A DNA stretch of 57,432 bases, from NCBI GenBank assembly GCA_023664325.1, contig JAMPFS010000015.1:1-57432 (forward strand), given 5' to 3'. Source of the DNA: Clostridium sp. GTDB lineage: Bacteria; Bacillota; Clostridia; Lachnospirales; Lachnospiraceae. This document shows, in pieces, positions 45,292-53,159 of this stretch. The position numbers and the translations under genes are program-made. Position 1 is the stretch's first letter. Each line of letters starts with the position of its first letter. The notes beneath the pieces are model-generated. The model was not told the origin of the DNA and did no database searches. It saw only the letters and a program-made list of their open reading frames with translations.

Positions 45292-45819
45292 TTATAAAGC
45301 TACGCTTCCCTGCTCGCCATCGGCTGTATAATAAATCATGCCATCCTCAGGCTTTACATAGATATTAAGCTCTTTCACAGTCTTCTTGCCAACTGTCTCT
45401 AATACCTTTGCAGTAATATCTGCTGTTGTAATCTCATAACCACAAGCCTGAATATAAACAGTCTCAGATACTTTCTTTGCTGTTGCAGCTTTCTTTGCCG
45501 GAGCCTTTGCTGCCGTCTTCTTTGCTGTTGTCTTGGTTGCTGCTTTCTTTGCCGGTGCTTTCTTCTCAGCTACTGCCTTTGTTGCTGTTGCTGCTTTTGT
45601 TGCTGTTGTCTTCTTTTCTGTTGTCTTCTTTTCTGTTGCTGCCTTTGTTGTTGTCTTCTTTGCCGGTGCTTTCTTCTCAGCAGCAGCCTTTGTTACTGGA
45701 GCTTTCTTCTCAGCTACAGTCTTTGCTGTGCCAGCTTTAGCTGCTTCTGCCGCCTTAGCTGCCTCTACCTTAGCCATAGCTGCCTTAACCTGATCTTCTG
45801 TCTTCTTTGTTGTTGCCAT
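45292..45819 (-). CDS. Histone-H1-like Lys/Ala-rich protein with DUF6465 domain
   Basis: At 175 aa from ATG 45819 (GGAGG 8 nt upstream). Residues about 15-118 are a low-complexity chain of Lys/Ala/Thr with repeated EKKAPAKK, KKTTTKAA and AKKAA units, like histone H1 tails and bacterial Hc1-type DNA compactors. The C-terminal about 55 residues (VYIQACGYEITTADITAKV onwards) fit DUF6465, found in Lachnospiraceae. A role in binding nucleic acid is likely from the charge but unproven. The repeats make length variation between strains probable. Confidence 0.85.
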   Translation of the reverse strand: MATTKKTEDQVKAAMAKVEAAKAAEAAKAGTAKTVAEKKAPVTKAAAEKKAPAKKTTTKAATEKKTTEKKTTATKAATATKAVAEKKAPAKKAATKTTAKKTAAKAPAKKAATAKKVSETVYIQACGYEITTADITAKVLETVGKKTVKELNIYVKPEDGMIYYTADGEQGSVAL

Positions 45820-45989
45820 TTTAAAATCCTCCATTTTCATATAAAAAATATGTATGTAAAAATTTCTAGCCATGTATTTACAAGGTTCATAGTACCCTAA
45901 AATAAAAAGAAATGCAACTTTTTCACCTAATTTCGCTAGTATTTACAACGAATTTTGAAAAATATTGTACTTTCGCAACAAAATGCACA

Positions 45990-46067
45990 AAAAAATATTG
46001 CCCTATGATATCTGCAAACGGATGATAAGAGGGGGATTGAATCCGTCTGCAACATTCATAGGGCAAT
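45990..46067 (-). terminator. Long hairpin terminator after rubrerythrin
   Basis: Perfect arms ATTGCCCTATGA (45997-46008) and TCATAGGGCAAT (46056-46067) enclose a second stem, TGCAaACGGAT with ATCCGTcTGCA. On the minus strand ATTTTTTTG follows. The stem is far longer than other terminators here. Confidence 0.7.
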
Positions 46068-46117
46068 ACCAGCGAGTTTTACAAGCCAGCATTTTATCTT
46101 AAAAAATGCACGGCTTA

Positions 46118-46708
46118 TTATTTATCAAAATATCTCTCTAACAGACCTTTAAGCGCTTTGCCGTGTCTTGCCTCATCACGAGCCATCTCATGAACGGTAT
46201 CATGGATTGCATCTAAGTTATTCTTCTTTGCGCACTTGGCAAGATCTACCTTGCCTGCCGTGGCGCCAAATTCACAATCCACTCTCCATGCAAGATTCTT
46301 CTTTGTGGAATCTGTCATATTTGCCTCTAACTCTGAACCTAACATCTCAGCAAACTTGGCTGCATGTTCTGCCTCCTCGTAAGCTGCCTTCTCCCAGTAA
46401 AGACCGATCTCCGGATATCCTTCACGGTGCGCAACACGCGCCATGCAAAGATACATGCCAACCTCGGAACACTCACCCTCAAAATTTGCCTTTAACTGGT
46501 CAAAGATGAACTTTTTATCTTCTTCGCTGATTTCTGAATTATTCTTAACCGTTGCAGCATATACTCCAAACTCATGCTCTGCCGCAAGTGTAAGATCGCC
46601 TTCTACCTTCTTAAACTTATCTGCGCCTACATGACATACCGGACACTCTGCCGGAGCTGCATCTCCTTCGTAAACATAACCACACACACTACATACAAAT
46701 TTTGCCAT
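46118..46708 (-). CDS. rbr: Reverse rubrerythrin (rubredoxin-ferritin-like)
   Basis: At 196 aa: the rubredoxin centre is N-terminal (C6-x2-C9, C22-x2-C25), followed by a four-helix di-iron domain with FEGECSEVGMYL, AAYEEAEHAAKF and EMARDEARHGKAL ligands. Classic rubrerythrin has the reverse order. These proteins reduce hydrogen peroxide (and help oxygen removal) in clostridia. Its promoter carries a Fur-family-like 7-1-7 operator, pointing to peroxide or metal control. It is transcribed alone. Confidence 0.95.
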   Translation of the reverse strand: MAKFVCSVCGYVYEGDAAPAECPVCHVGADKFKKVEGDLTLAAEHEFGVYAATVKNNSEISEEDKKFIFDQLKANFEGECSEVGMYLCMARVAHREGYPEIGLYWEKAAYEEAEHAAKFAEMLGSELEANMTDSTKKNLAWRVDCEFGATAGKVDLAKCAKKNNLDAIHDTVHEMARDEARHGKALKGLLERYFDK

Positions 46709-46761
46709 AATCTTATTCTCCTTTTCCTACGCTATTCTTCCTATCAGTGTCCGTCTTAAAT

Positions 46762-46776
46762 CAGTAATCATTACTG
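46762..46776. promoter_or_regulatory. 7-1-7 operator at the rubrerythrin promoter (PerR/Fur-like)
   Basis: CAGTAAT-G-ATTACTG is a perfect palindrome of 7-bp arms with one central base, the layout of Fur, PerR and Zur boxes. It lies just downstream of the -10 box, at the expected transcription start. PerR is the natural candidate for a peroxide-defence gene. Confidence 0.6.
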
Positions 46777-46780
46777 TTTT

Positions 46781-46809
46781 ATAATATCACTGTATTTTTC
46801 AGATGTCAA
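46781..46809 (-). promoter_or_regulatory. Promoter of rubrerythrin
   Basis: TTGACA (46809-46804), 17-nt spacer, TATTAT (46786-46781) on the minus strand; the long 5' leader (about 65 nt) starts within the palindrome. Confidence 0.75.
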
Positions 46810-46816
46810 GCAGGAT

Positions 46817-48190
46817 TTATTCTGACAGTAAAATATTTACAATTTCCTTAAGGTTCATTCCATTGGATGCCTTGATAAGAACTGTATCCCCCGGATGTAA
46901 GGTCGCCATCAGATAAATGGCTGCCTCCTCATTATCTGAAAATGTATAGACCTTTATTCTTCTGTCGGAAGCCTCAATCACCTGCTTTATGTTTTGGGAG
47001 AGTGTTCCCAGTACGACAACCTCATCAACCGGCTTATCTAACAGGAATGCGCCAATTTCCTTATGATATTCTACCTCGTTTGCGCCAAGCTCATACATAT
47101 CTCCAAGCACAGCTACCTTGCGCCCTGCGCATGGCATGTCACAAAGCACATTGATACTCGCCTTCATGGAATCAGGGCTGGCATTATAGGTATCATCAAT
47201 TAAAATAAACTTATTCTCCAAAGGAATGATGCGCTGGCGCTGCCCTTCAAATTCATCAAAGCCCTCTGCCGCCACTTCCATCGGGATTCCATTTTCACAG
47301 GCGACTGCCAGCGCCGCAACACAGTTTCCCACATTATGTCCGCCTAAGGCATTCAGGCATACTTCCACTTCTTTGCTGCCATGCACACAGGTAAATGTCG
47401 TATGGGTGTCATGGTAGACAATATCCTTTGCATAATAATCACACCAGTCAGAAGTTCCGTAAAACAGAGTACGGCAATTTACATACTCTGCTGCCTTTGC
47501 GCTTTTTAACAACGCATCATCACCGTTTAAGAAGAGAGTTCCCCCCTCCTTCATACTGCTGATTATGCGCAGTTTTTCCCGAAGAATCGTCTCCTGTGTC
47601 TTCATAAATTCGATATGCGCCACACCGATTGTCGTAACCACTGCCATATCCGGCTTTGCAAGGTCAGACAGCACATCCATCTGCCCCACTTCACTAATTC
47701 CGAGCTCTAACACCGCAATCTCATCCCTGCTGTTCATCCGGGACAGGGTAATCGGCACGCCAATCTGGGAATTTAGATTCCTCTCTGTATGAAAGGTTCT
47801 CTTTGCAGAGGAAAGCGCTTTTGTAATCATTTCCCGTGTTGTCGTTTTCCCCACACTTCCGGTTACCGCAATCACAGCTATTGGATTTCTGTGACGGATT
47901 TCCTTTCCAATCCGCTGCAATGCCTTTATCGTATCATTCACATAGATATATGGCTTTCCTGTCGCTCCTCCCTGACTGTGTTCCGAAGTCAGGGTTGCCG
48001 CGCCCTTTTCCAATGCCGATTCCACAAAACGGTGGGCATCCACCCGCTCGCCAATAATCGGCACAAACAAATCCCCTTCTTTGATTTCTTTTGAGTTAAT
48101 GCAGATATCTGTCAGTGGTGTATCCGCATCACCGCAAAGCAGTAAACCACCTGTTATTTCCACAATATCCCTGACTGTTATATTTTCCAT
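46817..48190 (-). CDS. murF: UDP-MurNAc-tripeptide-D-Ala-D-Ala ligase
   Basis: This cytosolic Mur ligase adds D-Ala-D-Ala to the peptidoglycan precursor. At 457 aa: N-domain with ICINSKEIKEGDLFVPI, ATP loop AVTGSVGKTTTREMI (about 109-123), NLNSQIGVP, and the C-domain IDDTYNASPDSMKASI and VLGDMYELG. GGAG is 5 nt before the ATG. It follows the HAD gene by 2 nt, so the two are co-transcribed; no ddl or other mur genes are near. Confidence 0.97.
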   Translation of the reverse strand: MENITVRDIVEITGGLLLCGDADTPLTDICINSKEIKEGDLFVPIIGERVDAHRFVESALEKGAATLTSEHSQGGATGKPYIYVNDTIKALQRIGKEIRHRNPIAVIAVTGSVGKTTTREMITKALSSAKRTFHTERNLNSQIGVPITLSRMNSRDEIAVLELGISEVGQMDVLSDLAKPDMAVVTTIGVAHIEFMKTQETILREKLRIISSMKEGGTLFLNGDDALLKSAKAAEYVNCRTLFYGTSDWCDYYAKDIVYHDTHTTFTCVHGSKEVEVCLNALGGHNVGNCVAALAVACENGIPMEVAAEGFDEFEGQRQRIIPLENKFILIDDTYNASPDSMKASINVLCDMPCAGRKVAVLGDMYELGANEVEYHKEIGAFLLDKPVDEVVVLGTLSQNIKQVIEASDRRIKVYTFSDNEEAAIYLMATLHPGDTVLIKASNGMNLKEIVNILLSE

Positions 48191-48192
48191 AA

Positions 48193-49032
48193 CTACTCCA
48201 TTTCTTCGGTCTGTTTCACCATTTGTTCTATAAACTGCGCCACTCCATCCTCTTCATTCGATGGAATAATGGAATGTGCCATATTCTGTATCTCCGGATG
48301 TGCATTTGACACGGCATAGAAATAATCACTGCCCTCTAAAAGCGCTTTGTCATTTAAATTATCCCCAAAGGCAACCACGCTGTCATAACTGCCGCTTCGC
48401 CTTAAGTAATCAATAGCCTCCTTCTTAGAAGCCTTGTCACTGTAAATCTCCAAATAGTATGCATCACTGTATACATCCGGATAAAATTCTGCTTTCACGC
48501 CCTTCACAACCGAAAGTTCCCGGTAAAGCCCCTCTAACATCTGCTTTGGTTCCCTCAACATACAATAAATAATGTCATTTCCCGCAACCAGGCTTAAATC
48601 ATCCACCTCCGTAAATTTCTTGTTATATTTCATAATCCATTCGTTCCGAAAATAGTTGAGGGAGGTAGATTCTACACTATCATAATATGCAACAACCTCA
48701 TTCTGCTCTAATGCATATAAAAAGCAGCTCAGTTTTTTTGTCTTAATCAGACCGAGAAGCACCATAATAATGGTTTCCTCCAACGTCTCCTTTTTAAGAT
48801 ACTTCTTTGACTTCATATCATAGATCAGCACGCCATTCATCATCATTACCGGCAGATTCAAATGAAGCGGCTCAATAATTTTAAGCGCTGTTGCCGGTGT
48901 TCTCGCCGTAGAAATCGTAAATTGCAATCCCCTCTCGATCTCCCGGTTCAAAATCTCCACTGTCTTTTCACTAATCCTGGCATCCTCATTTAAGAGAGTG
49001 CCATCCAAATCACTTACATATAGTCTCTTCAT
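48193..49032 (-). CDS. HAD-IIB (Cof-type) phosphatase
   Basis: At 279 aa: motif I YVSDLDGTLLNED (nucleophile and acid Asp), motif II SATARTPATA-like region TISTARTPA, C2B cap, motif III Lys in SKKEAIDYL and motif IV AFGDNLNDKALL. Cof-type enzymes dephosphorylate sugar phosphates, nucleotides or PLP; the substrate is not predictable. AAGGAG precedes the ATG. It shares an operon with murF. A second Cof-type gene is at 55970-56758. Confidence 0.93.
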   Translation of the reverse strand: MKRLYVSDLDGTLLNEDARISEKTVEILNREIERGLQFTISTARTPATALKIIEPLHLNLPVMMMNGVLIYDMKSKKYLKKETLEETIIMVLLGLIKTKKLSCFLYALEQNEVVAYYDSVESTSLNYFRNEWIMKYNKKFTEVDDLSLVAGNDIIYCMLREPKQMLEGLYRELSVVKGVKAEFYPDVYSDAYYLEIYSDKASKKEAIDYLRRSGSYDSVVAFGDNLNDKALLEGSDYFYAVSNAHPEIQNMAHSIIPSNEEDGVAQFIEQMVKQTEEME

Positions 49033-49046
49033 CTGTACTCCTTATA

Positions 49047-49205
49047 TTATACCGAACAGCCGAATGAATCCGGCGTTTCTGTTTTATCTATCGTAAACAC
49101 AATTTCTGATCTTCCATCTGCATCCTCATATACACTGCAATACGTTTCAAAACCAATCATATTCTGCTTCGTATTCTCATCTACTTTCAAATGCTCCATC
49201 TTCAT
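49047..49205 (-). CDS. Small hypothetical protein (52 aa)
   Basis: This frame starts in an ATGA overlap with the stop of the remnant upstream and runs MKMEHLKVDENTKQNMIGFE to a stop at 49047. It is acidic and has no signal, membrane segment or known motif. It may be a coupled small gene, or the frame-shifted tail of a larger gene whose middle was lost. The ribosome site is weak. Confidence 0.35.
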   Translation of the reverse strand: MKMEHLKVDENTKQNMIGFETYCSVYEDADGRSEIVFTIDKTETPDSFGCSV

Positions 49206-49342
49206 ATCACCCGGCCAAATCCGGTATCCACCAGCACCGCCAGATCTCTTCCCTTAACCAACGTACAGTATACACCGTCATCATCCTGTACCTGCCAGAT
49301 CTTATCACGAATTTTTGTATATGTATATGTTTCTGTATTCAT
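49202..49342 (-). pseudogene. Metallo-beta-lactamase-fold protein, N-terminal remnant
   Basis: A 46-residue frame with a good AAGGTG site begins MNTETYTYTKIRDKIWQVQD and continues through GVYCTLVKGRDLAVLVDTGF before stopping at TGA. This is the first strand pair of MBL-fold hydrolases (family pattern xxLIDTGxG); the HxHxDH metal motif that should follow is absent. An internal deletion with frameshift is the simplest reading. Confidence 0.55.
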
Positions 49343-49443
49343 ACCGTCACCTTCCATACATTATCGTTGTTTTCTTTATTTATAAACGTATTATATTCTC
49401 TATATCCGAAATAAGCAATAAGCATTCTGTAAGAACCTAATAT

Positions 49444-51810
49444 TCAGGATAACACGCTTTCCCAAAACCGCTCCAATGCCTGCCCGACCGTTGTAAGCCG
49501 CACTACCTGATAGTCCTCCCATTCTGCCGGGAAGGTGTCCACCACCTGCTTTGTCACAAACCGATCGTCTAAGAGCAGTATCACACCCTTATCTTCCATC
49601 GTGCGCACCACACGCCCCGCTGCCTGCTGCACTTTGTTCATTCCCGGATAGAGATAGGCATACTCAAAACCGTTTCCATCCCTGCTGTCAAAAAAACCCT
49701 GCTGTATTTCCCTCTCGTTGCAGACCATAGGGAGTCCCGTTCCAATAATCGCAGCGCCAATCAGATATTCCCCCACCAGGTCAATCCCCTCGGAAAAAAT
49801 ACCACCCAGGATACAAAATCCAAGTACCGGCTGCCCGCTCGTGCAGAATCTTTCCAAAAATTCTTCCCGTTCCTTCTCCGATAAATGCGGATTTTGACAG
49901 ACAATCTCAATATCGGAAAGCAGTCCTAGCGACAATACGGTTTCATATACATCATTTAGCATTTTATAAGATGGGAAAAATGCCATATAATTTCCCTGTT
50001 TCGCACTCACCATACAGGTAAGGTAACGCGCTATTTTCTCATACTGCAAAGGCCCTCGCTGCTTATAGCGGCTGCTTACATCAATGCCTGCAAACAATCC
50101 ACGGTTCTCCTTTGGAAATGGAGATGCAATATAAATGGCATAATCCTCCTCATGATCGTGCAGCAGTTCCTTGTAATAAGTGATGGGCAGCATGGTAGCG
50201 GAAAAGAAAACCGTAGCATTCCCTTTCTCAATACACTCCGACAGGTTTCGTGCCGGATGAATACAATACAATTTCAGCATCAAAGACGTATCACTGATCT
50301 GTTCTGCATAGATTTCGTAGCTTTCATCCACCAGATCATAAATATTTAAGAACTGGTTGATTTTAAAGTAAAACTCCAATATTTCTTCCTTATGGGGTTT
50401 TAATGCCGGAATCTCTTTGCACTCCTCCATAAAAGACTCAAGCTGGGCATGCAGGCGCAGCAGCTTTCGATACAGTTCCCCTATATCCGCTAACAGAGTA
50501 TATCGCTTTTCGTTATCACAAAGCTTTTTGAATGTCAGCATTTCCCGATTGCAGCTCCCAAGCAGTTTTCCAAGCTTTGCATTGTATGGAAGCAGCAGCC
50601 TTCTCATTGTTAAAAAATCTTCTTTATAAATGGCGGCGCTGTACATGGAGGATGCCCGCTCAACCAGATTATGCGCCTCATCTACAAGAAACAAAAATTC
50701 TCCCTTTGCCCCCTCCGCAAAATAACGCCGCAGTTTCACTCTTGGGTCAAATACATAATTATAATCACAGATAATGCCATCCACAAAAAGGCTTACGTCA
50801 AGTCCCATTTCAAAAGGGCATACCATATGCTGATCCGCATAGCCCCTTAATACCTCCCTCGTAATATTAAACTCATGGGTGATACAATCATAGACAGCCT
50901 CATTGATTCGGTCATAATGTCCTTTTGCATAGGGGCAATGCTCCGGATCACACTGCATTTCCTCGAGTGGACAGATCTTCTCCTTTGCCGTCAGCAGTAT
51001 ACTGCGAAAATGCAGACCCTGCCCGCGCAGGATTTCCAGTGCATCCACTGCAACCCCTCTTGCAATTGTCTTCGCCGTCAGATAAAAAAGTTTTTCGCCA
51101 TACCCATCTCCCATCGCTTTTACCGCCGGAAATACCGTTGCCATCGTCTTTCCGATTCCGGTCGGCGCCTGTACAAATAAATTTTGCCTCCGCTTGATGG
51201 AAAGATACACCGATCCTGCCATATCCCGCTGCCCGGTCCTGTAAGCATATGGAAACTCGAGCGTTTCCGCAGAATCATTGCGAAGCCTTCTGTTATCCAC
51301 ATCAAACTGAGTCCAGACACAATAGGCATCTGCAAGCTTGTGAAACCACTGTTTTAACTCCTCAAAAGCAAAAGTCTCCTTAAACCGCTTGATTTCCTCC
51401 GTATCCAGATTGCAATAGGTGAGCTGTACGCTGATTTTGGAAAGTTCCTCATTCAGCGCATGCATATAGGCATAGCACATTGCCTGCGCCTTGTGGACAT
51501 AAATCGGTTCCTCCAAAGTGTCTAATTTTTTGTAAACACCCTTGATTTCATCAATTGTAACCTCTGTATCCTCCGTTATGATCCCGTCTGCCCTTCCCTC
51601 AATTGTCAGAATAAAATCAGGCTTTACCACATCAAATTTTAATGGCACTTCTGCCTGGTACGAAAATCCCATTTTTCCCTGAATCTTCTTGTGAATGCGG
51701 GCTCCTTCCTGCATTGCCTCTTTGGAAAAACTGCCCTCACCGCCACTGATATCCCCGCTCCGGAAAATAAATTCCACAAGACCACGAACTGAAACCTTTG
51801 CCTGATACAT
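49444..51810 (-). CDS. XPD/DinG-type Fe-S DNA helicase fused to a PD-(D/E)xK nuclease domain
   Basis: At 788 aa. Residues 1-165 look like a Cas4/RecB-type nuclease: H40, D75 (EGRADG), DEIK at 87-90 and the QAMCYAY block at 109-115. The helicase follows: Walker A APTGIGKT (215-222), four Cys for a 4Fe-4S cluster (ICPLEEMQC, EHCP, MVCPFE), DEAH box in FLVDEAHNL, then motifs V/VI ending QAAGRVVRTMEDKG. XPD/DinG proteins unwind damaged or branched DNA 5'-3'. The nuclease fusion suggests repair of replication intermediates. GAGGAA precedes the ATG. Single gene. Confidence 0.9.
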   Translation of the reverse strand: MYQAKVSVRGLVEFIFRSGDISGGEGSFSKEAMQEGARIHKKIQGKMGFSYQAEVPLKFDVVKPDFILTIEGRADGIITEDTEVTIDEIKGVYKKLDTLEEPIYVHKAQAMCYAYMHALNEELSKISVQLTYCNLDTEEIKRFKETFAFEELKQWFHKLADAYCVWTQFDVDNRRLRNDSAETLEFPYAYRTGQRDMAGSVYLSIKRRQNLFVQAPTGIGKTMATVFPAVKAMGDGYGEKLFYLTAKTIARGVAVDALEILRGQGLHFRSILLTAKEKICPLEEMQCDPEHCPYAKGHYDRINEAVYDCITHEFNITREVLRGYADQHMVCPFEMGLDVSLFVDGIICDYNYVFDPRVKLRRYFAEGAKGEFLFLVDEAHNLVERASSMYSAAIYKEDFLTMRRLLLPYNAKLGKLLGSCNREMLTFKKLCDNEKRYTLLADIGELYRKLLRLHAQLESFMEECKEIPALKPHKEEILEFYFKINQFLNIYDLVDESYEIYAEQISDTSLMLKLYCIHPARNLSECIEKGNATVFFSATMLPITYYKELLHDHEEDYAIYIASPFPKENRGLFAGIDVSSRYKQRGPLQYEKIARYLTCMVSAKQGNYMAFFPSYKMLNDVYETVLSLGLLSDIEIVCQNPHLSEKEREEFLERFCTSGQPVLGFCILGGIFSEGIDLVGEYLIGAAIIGTGLPMVCNEREIQQGFFDSRDGNGFEYAYLYPGMNKVQQAAGRVVRTMEDKGVILLLDDRFVTKQVVDTFPAEWEDYQVVRLTTVGQALERFWESVLS

Positions 51811-51834
51811 GCTGTTTCCTCATTTCTGAACAAA

Positions 51835-51877
51835 GCTGCCACACAAAACCGGGAAACGGTTTCCCTCATGTGACAGC
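51835..51877 (-). terminator. Terminator after the DJ-1 gene
   Basis: Outer arms GCTGcCACA/TGTGaCAGC enclose an inner GGGAAA/TTTCCC hairpin; on the minus strand the structure is followed by TTTG, a modest U-run. Confidence 0.55.
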
Positions 51878-51895
51878 CCATATTTTTCTTTCTAT

Positions 51896-52444
51896 CTATC
51901 GGTACACAATTTTTGCCGCAATCTCATCTGCATGCTTCTCATCGGACAGCAGGGAGAGGAGTTTTAATCCAAAATCAATACAGGTTCCCATTCCCCGGCT
52001 TGTGATAAACTGTCCATCCTGCACGACCTTGTCCGTCAGTTTATTAGCTCCGACCAGCCCATCTTCCATGCCCGGATAGCAGGTGGCATTTTTGCCCTCA
52101 AGCAGCCCCATCTCACCATACACGGTTGGAGCCGCACATACCGCAGCAAGATACTTGCCTGCTTTCTGGTATTTTAAAATCAATTCATGCAAGCCCTTAT
52201 GCGCCTTGAGGTTCGGGGTTCCCGGAACCCCACCCGGAAGGATAATCATATCCGCATCATTTAAATCCTTCTCATCAAACAATAAATCTGCCCTTACAGT
52301 CACCATATGTGAGCTTATTACATCATAGTCACCCATGACAGATACCATTTTGCAGTCCACATCGCCGCGCCTTAAAATATCCACTACTGTCAACGCTTCT
52401 ACCTCTTCAAATCCGGTTGCTAAAAATAAATATGCTGTTTTCAT
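51896..52444 (-). CDS. DJ-1/PfpI family protein
   Basis: At 182 aa: FLATGFEEVEALTVVDILRR start with the conserved Glu, PGGVPGTPNL, and the nucleophile-elbow Cys in AAVCAAPTVYGEMG. The closest subgroup is YajL/DJ-1 (covalent chaperone/deglycase type) by length and motifs. It protects against thiol or carbonyl damage in studied bacteria; the activity is disputed in general. AAGGAG precedes the ATG. It is divergent from the CYTH gene, with a long hairpin between. Confidence 0.93.
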   Translation of the reverse strand: MKTAYLFLATGFEEVEALTVVDILRRGDVDCKMVSVMGDYDVISSHMVTVRADLLFDEKDLNDADMIILPGGVPGTPNLKAHKGLHELILKYQKAGKYLAAVCAAPTVYGEMGLLEGKNATCYPGMEDGLVGANKLTDKVVQDGQFITSRGMGTCIDFGLKLLSLLSDEKHADEIAAKIVYR

Positions 52445-52500
52445 ATAAAATCTCCTTTTTTGTATGATAGGACTTCGTCCTTCAGGCTCATGTTTGTTTA

Positions 52501-52561
52501 CCCGGCAAATAAACAGCTATCTTTGTCTGCAAGCAGCCACGATAGCTGTTTGCCTGCCGGG
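52501..52561. repeat. Long symmetric inverted repeat in a divergent gap
   Basis: Arms CCCGGCA-aat-AAACAGCTATC (52501-52521) and GATAGCTGTTT-gcc-TGCCGGG (52541-52561) pair over 18 bp with a 3-by-3 internal loop and a 19-nt top loop. No U-run follows on either strand, and the flanking genes point away from it, so it is not a normal terminator. It may be a leader structure of the DJ-1 gene or a relic. Confidence 0.6.
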
Positions 52562-52654
52562 ATTATTATAGCACATTTTTTTTGGCATGGAAAGAAATAA
52601 GAAAATGTGATATGCTTTATCAAGAGACTGAAAAAATGAAAAGGAGCATCACGC

Positions 52655-53143
52655 ATGGAAATTGAACGCAAATTCTTAATTGAAAAATCCAGGATACCTG
52701 AAAATTTGGAACAGTATCCGCATTACCTCATAGAACAGGCATACATCATTACGGAACCTGTCCTGCGAATCCGCAAAAAGAATGATGCATATATTCTGAC
52801 TTACAAGGGATCCGGTCATATGCAGCGGGAAGAAGTGGAGTTCCCACTTACTATGGATGCATATAATAAGCTTCTCACCAAAACGGAGGGGAATGTCATT
52901 ACCAAGACACGCTATAAAATCCCGGAACACGATAATCTGATGATTGAATTAGATATTTTTTCCGGTATGTATGAAGGACTGTATCTCGCAGAAGTAGAAT
53001 TTCCGGATTTGGAAACTGCGGACAGCTACAATCCACCGGAATGGTTTGGCAGGGATGTTACCCATACTGACTCCTTCCACAACTCCACCTTAAGCCGGCT
53101 TTCAAAGGCAGAGGCAAAGGAACTGCTTGAAAGTCTTTGCTAA
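52655..53143 (+). CDS. CYTH-domain protein (triphosphate tunnel enzyme)
   Basis: At 162 aa: it begins with the defining EIERKFLI, then VLRIRKKND, YKGSG, REEVEFPL and IELDIFSG, with the charged strands that line the triphosphate tunnel. The family hydrolyses inorganic or thiamine triphosphate, or makes cAMP; bacterial single-domain members are mostly triphosphatases. AAGGAG precedes the ATG. It is convergent with the DUF1189 gene, 16 nt apart, without a terminator seen. Confidence 0.92.
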   Translation: MEIERKFLIEKSRIPENLEQYPHYLIEQAYIITEPVLRIRKKNDAYILTYKGSGHMQREEVEFPLTMDAYNKLLTKTEGNVITKTRYKIPEHDNLMIELDIFSGMYEGLYLAEVEFPDLETADSYNPPEWFGRDVTHTDSFHNSTLSRLSKAEAKELLESLC

Positions 53144-53159
53144 TTTCCGGTCAGAACCA

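Noticed and set aside
45477..45793. Plus-strand Leu- or Val/Phe-rich frames that look like membrane proteins
   Set aside because: They are complements of the Lys/Ala/Thr codon repeats of the DUF6465 protein and have no ribosome site.
52501..52561. Hairpin as a terminator of DJ-1 or CYTH
   Set aside because: It lies upstream of both divergent genes and has no U-run on either strand.
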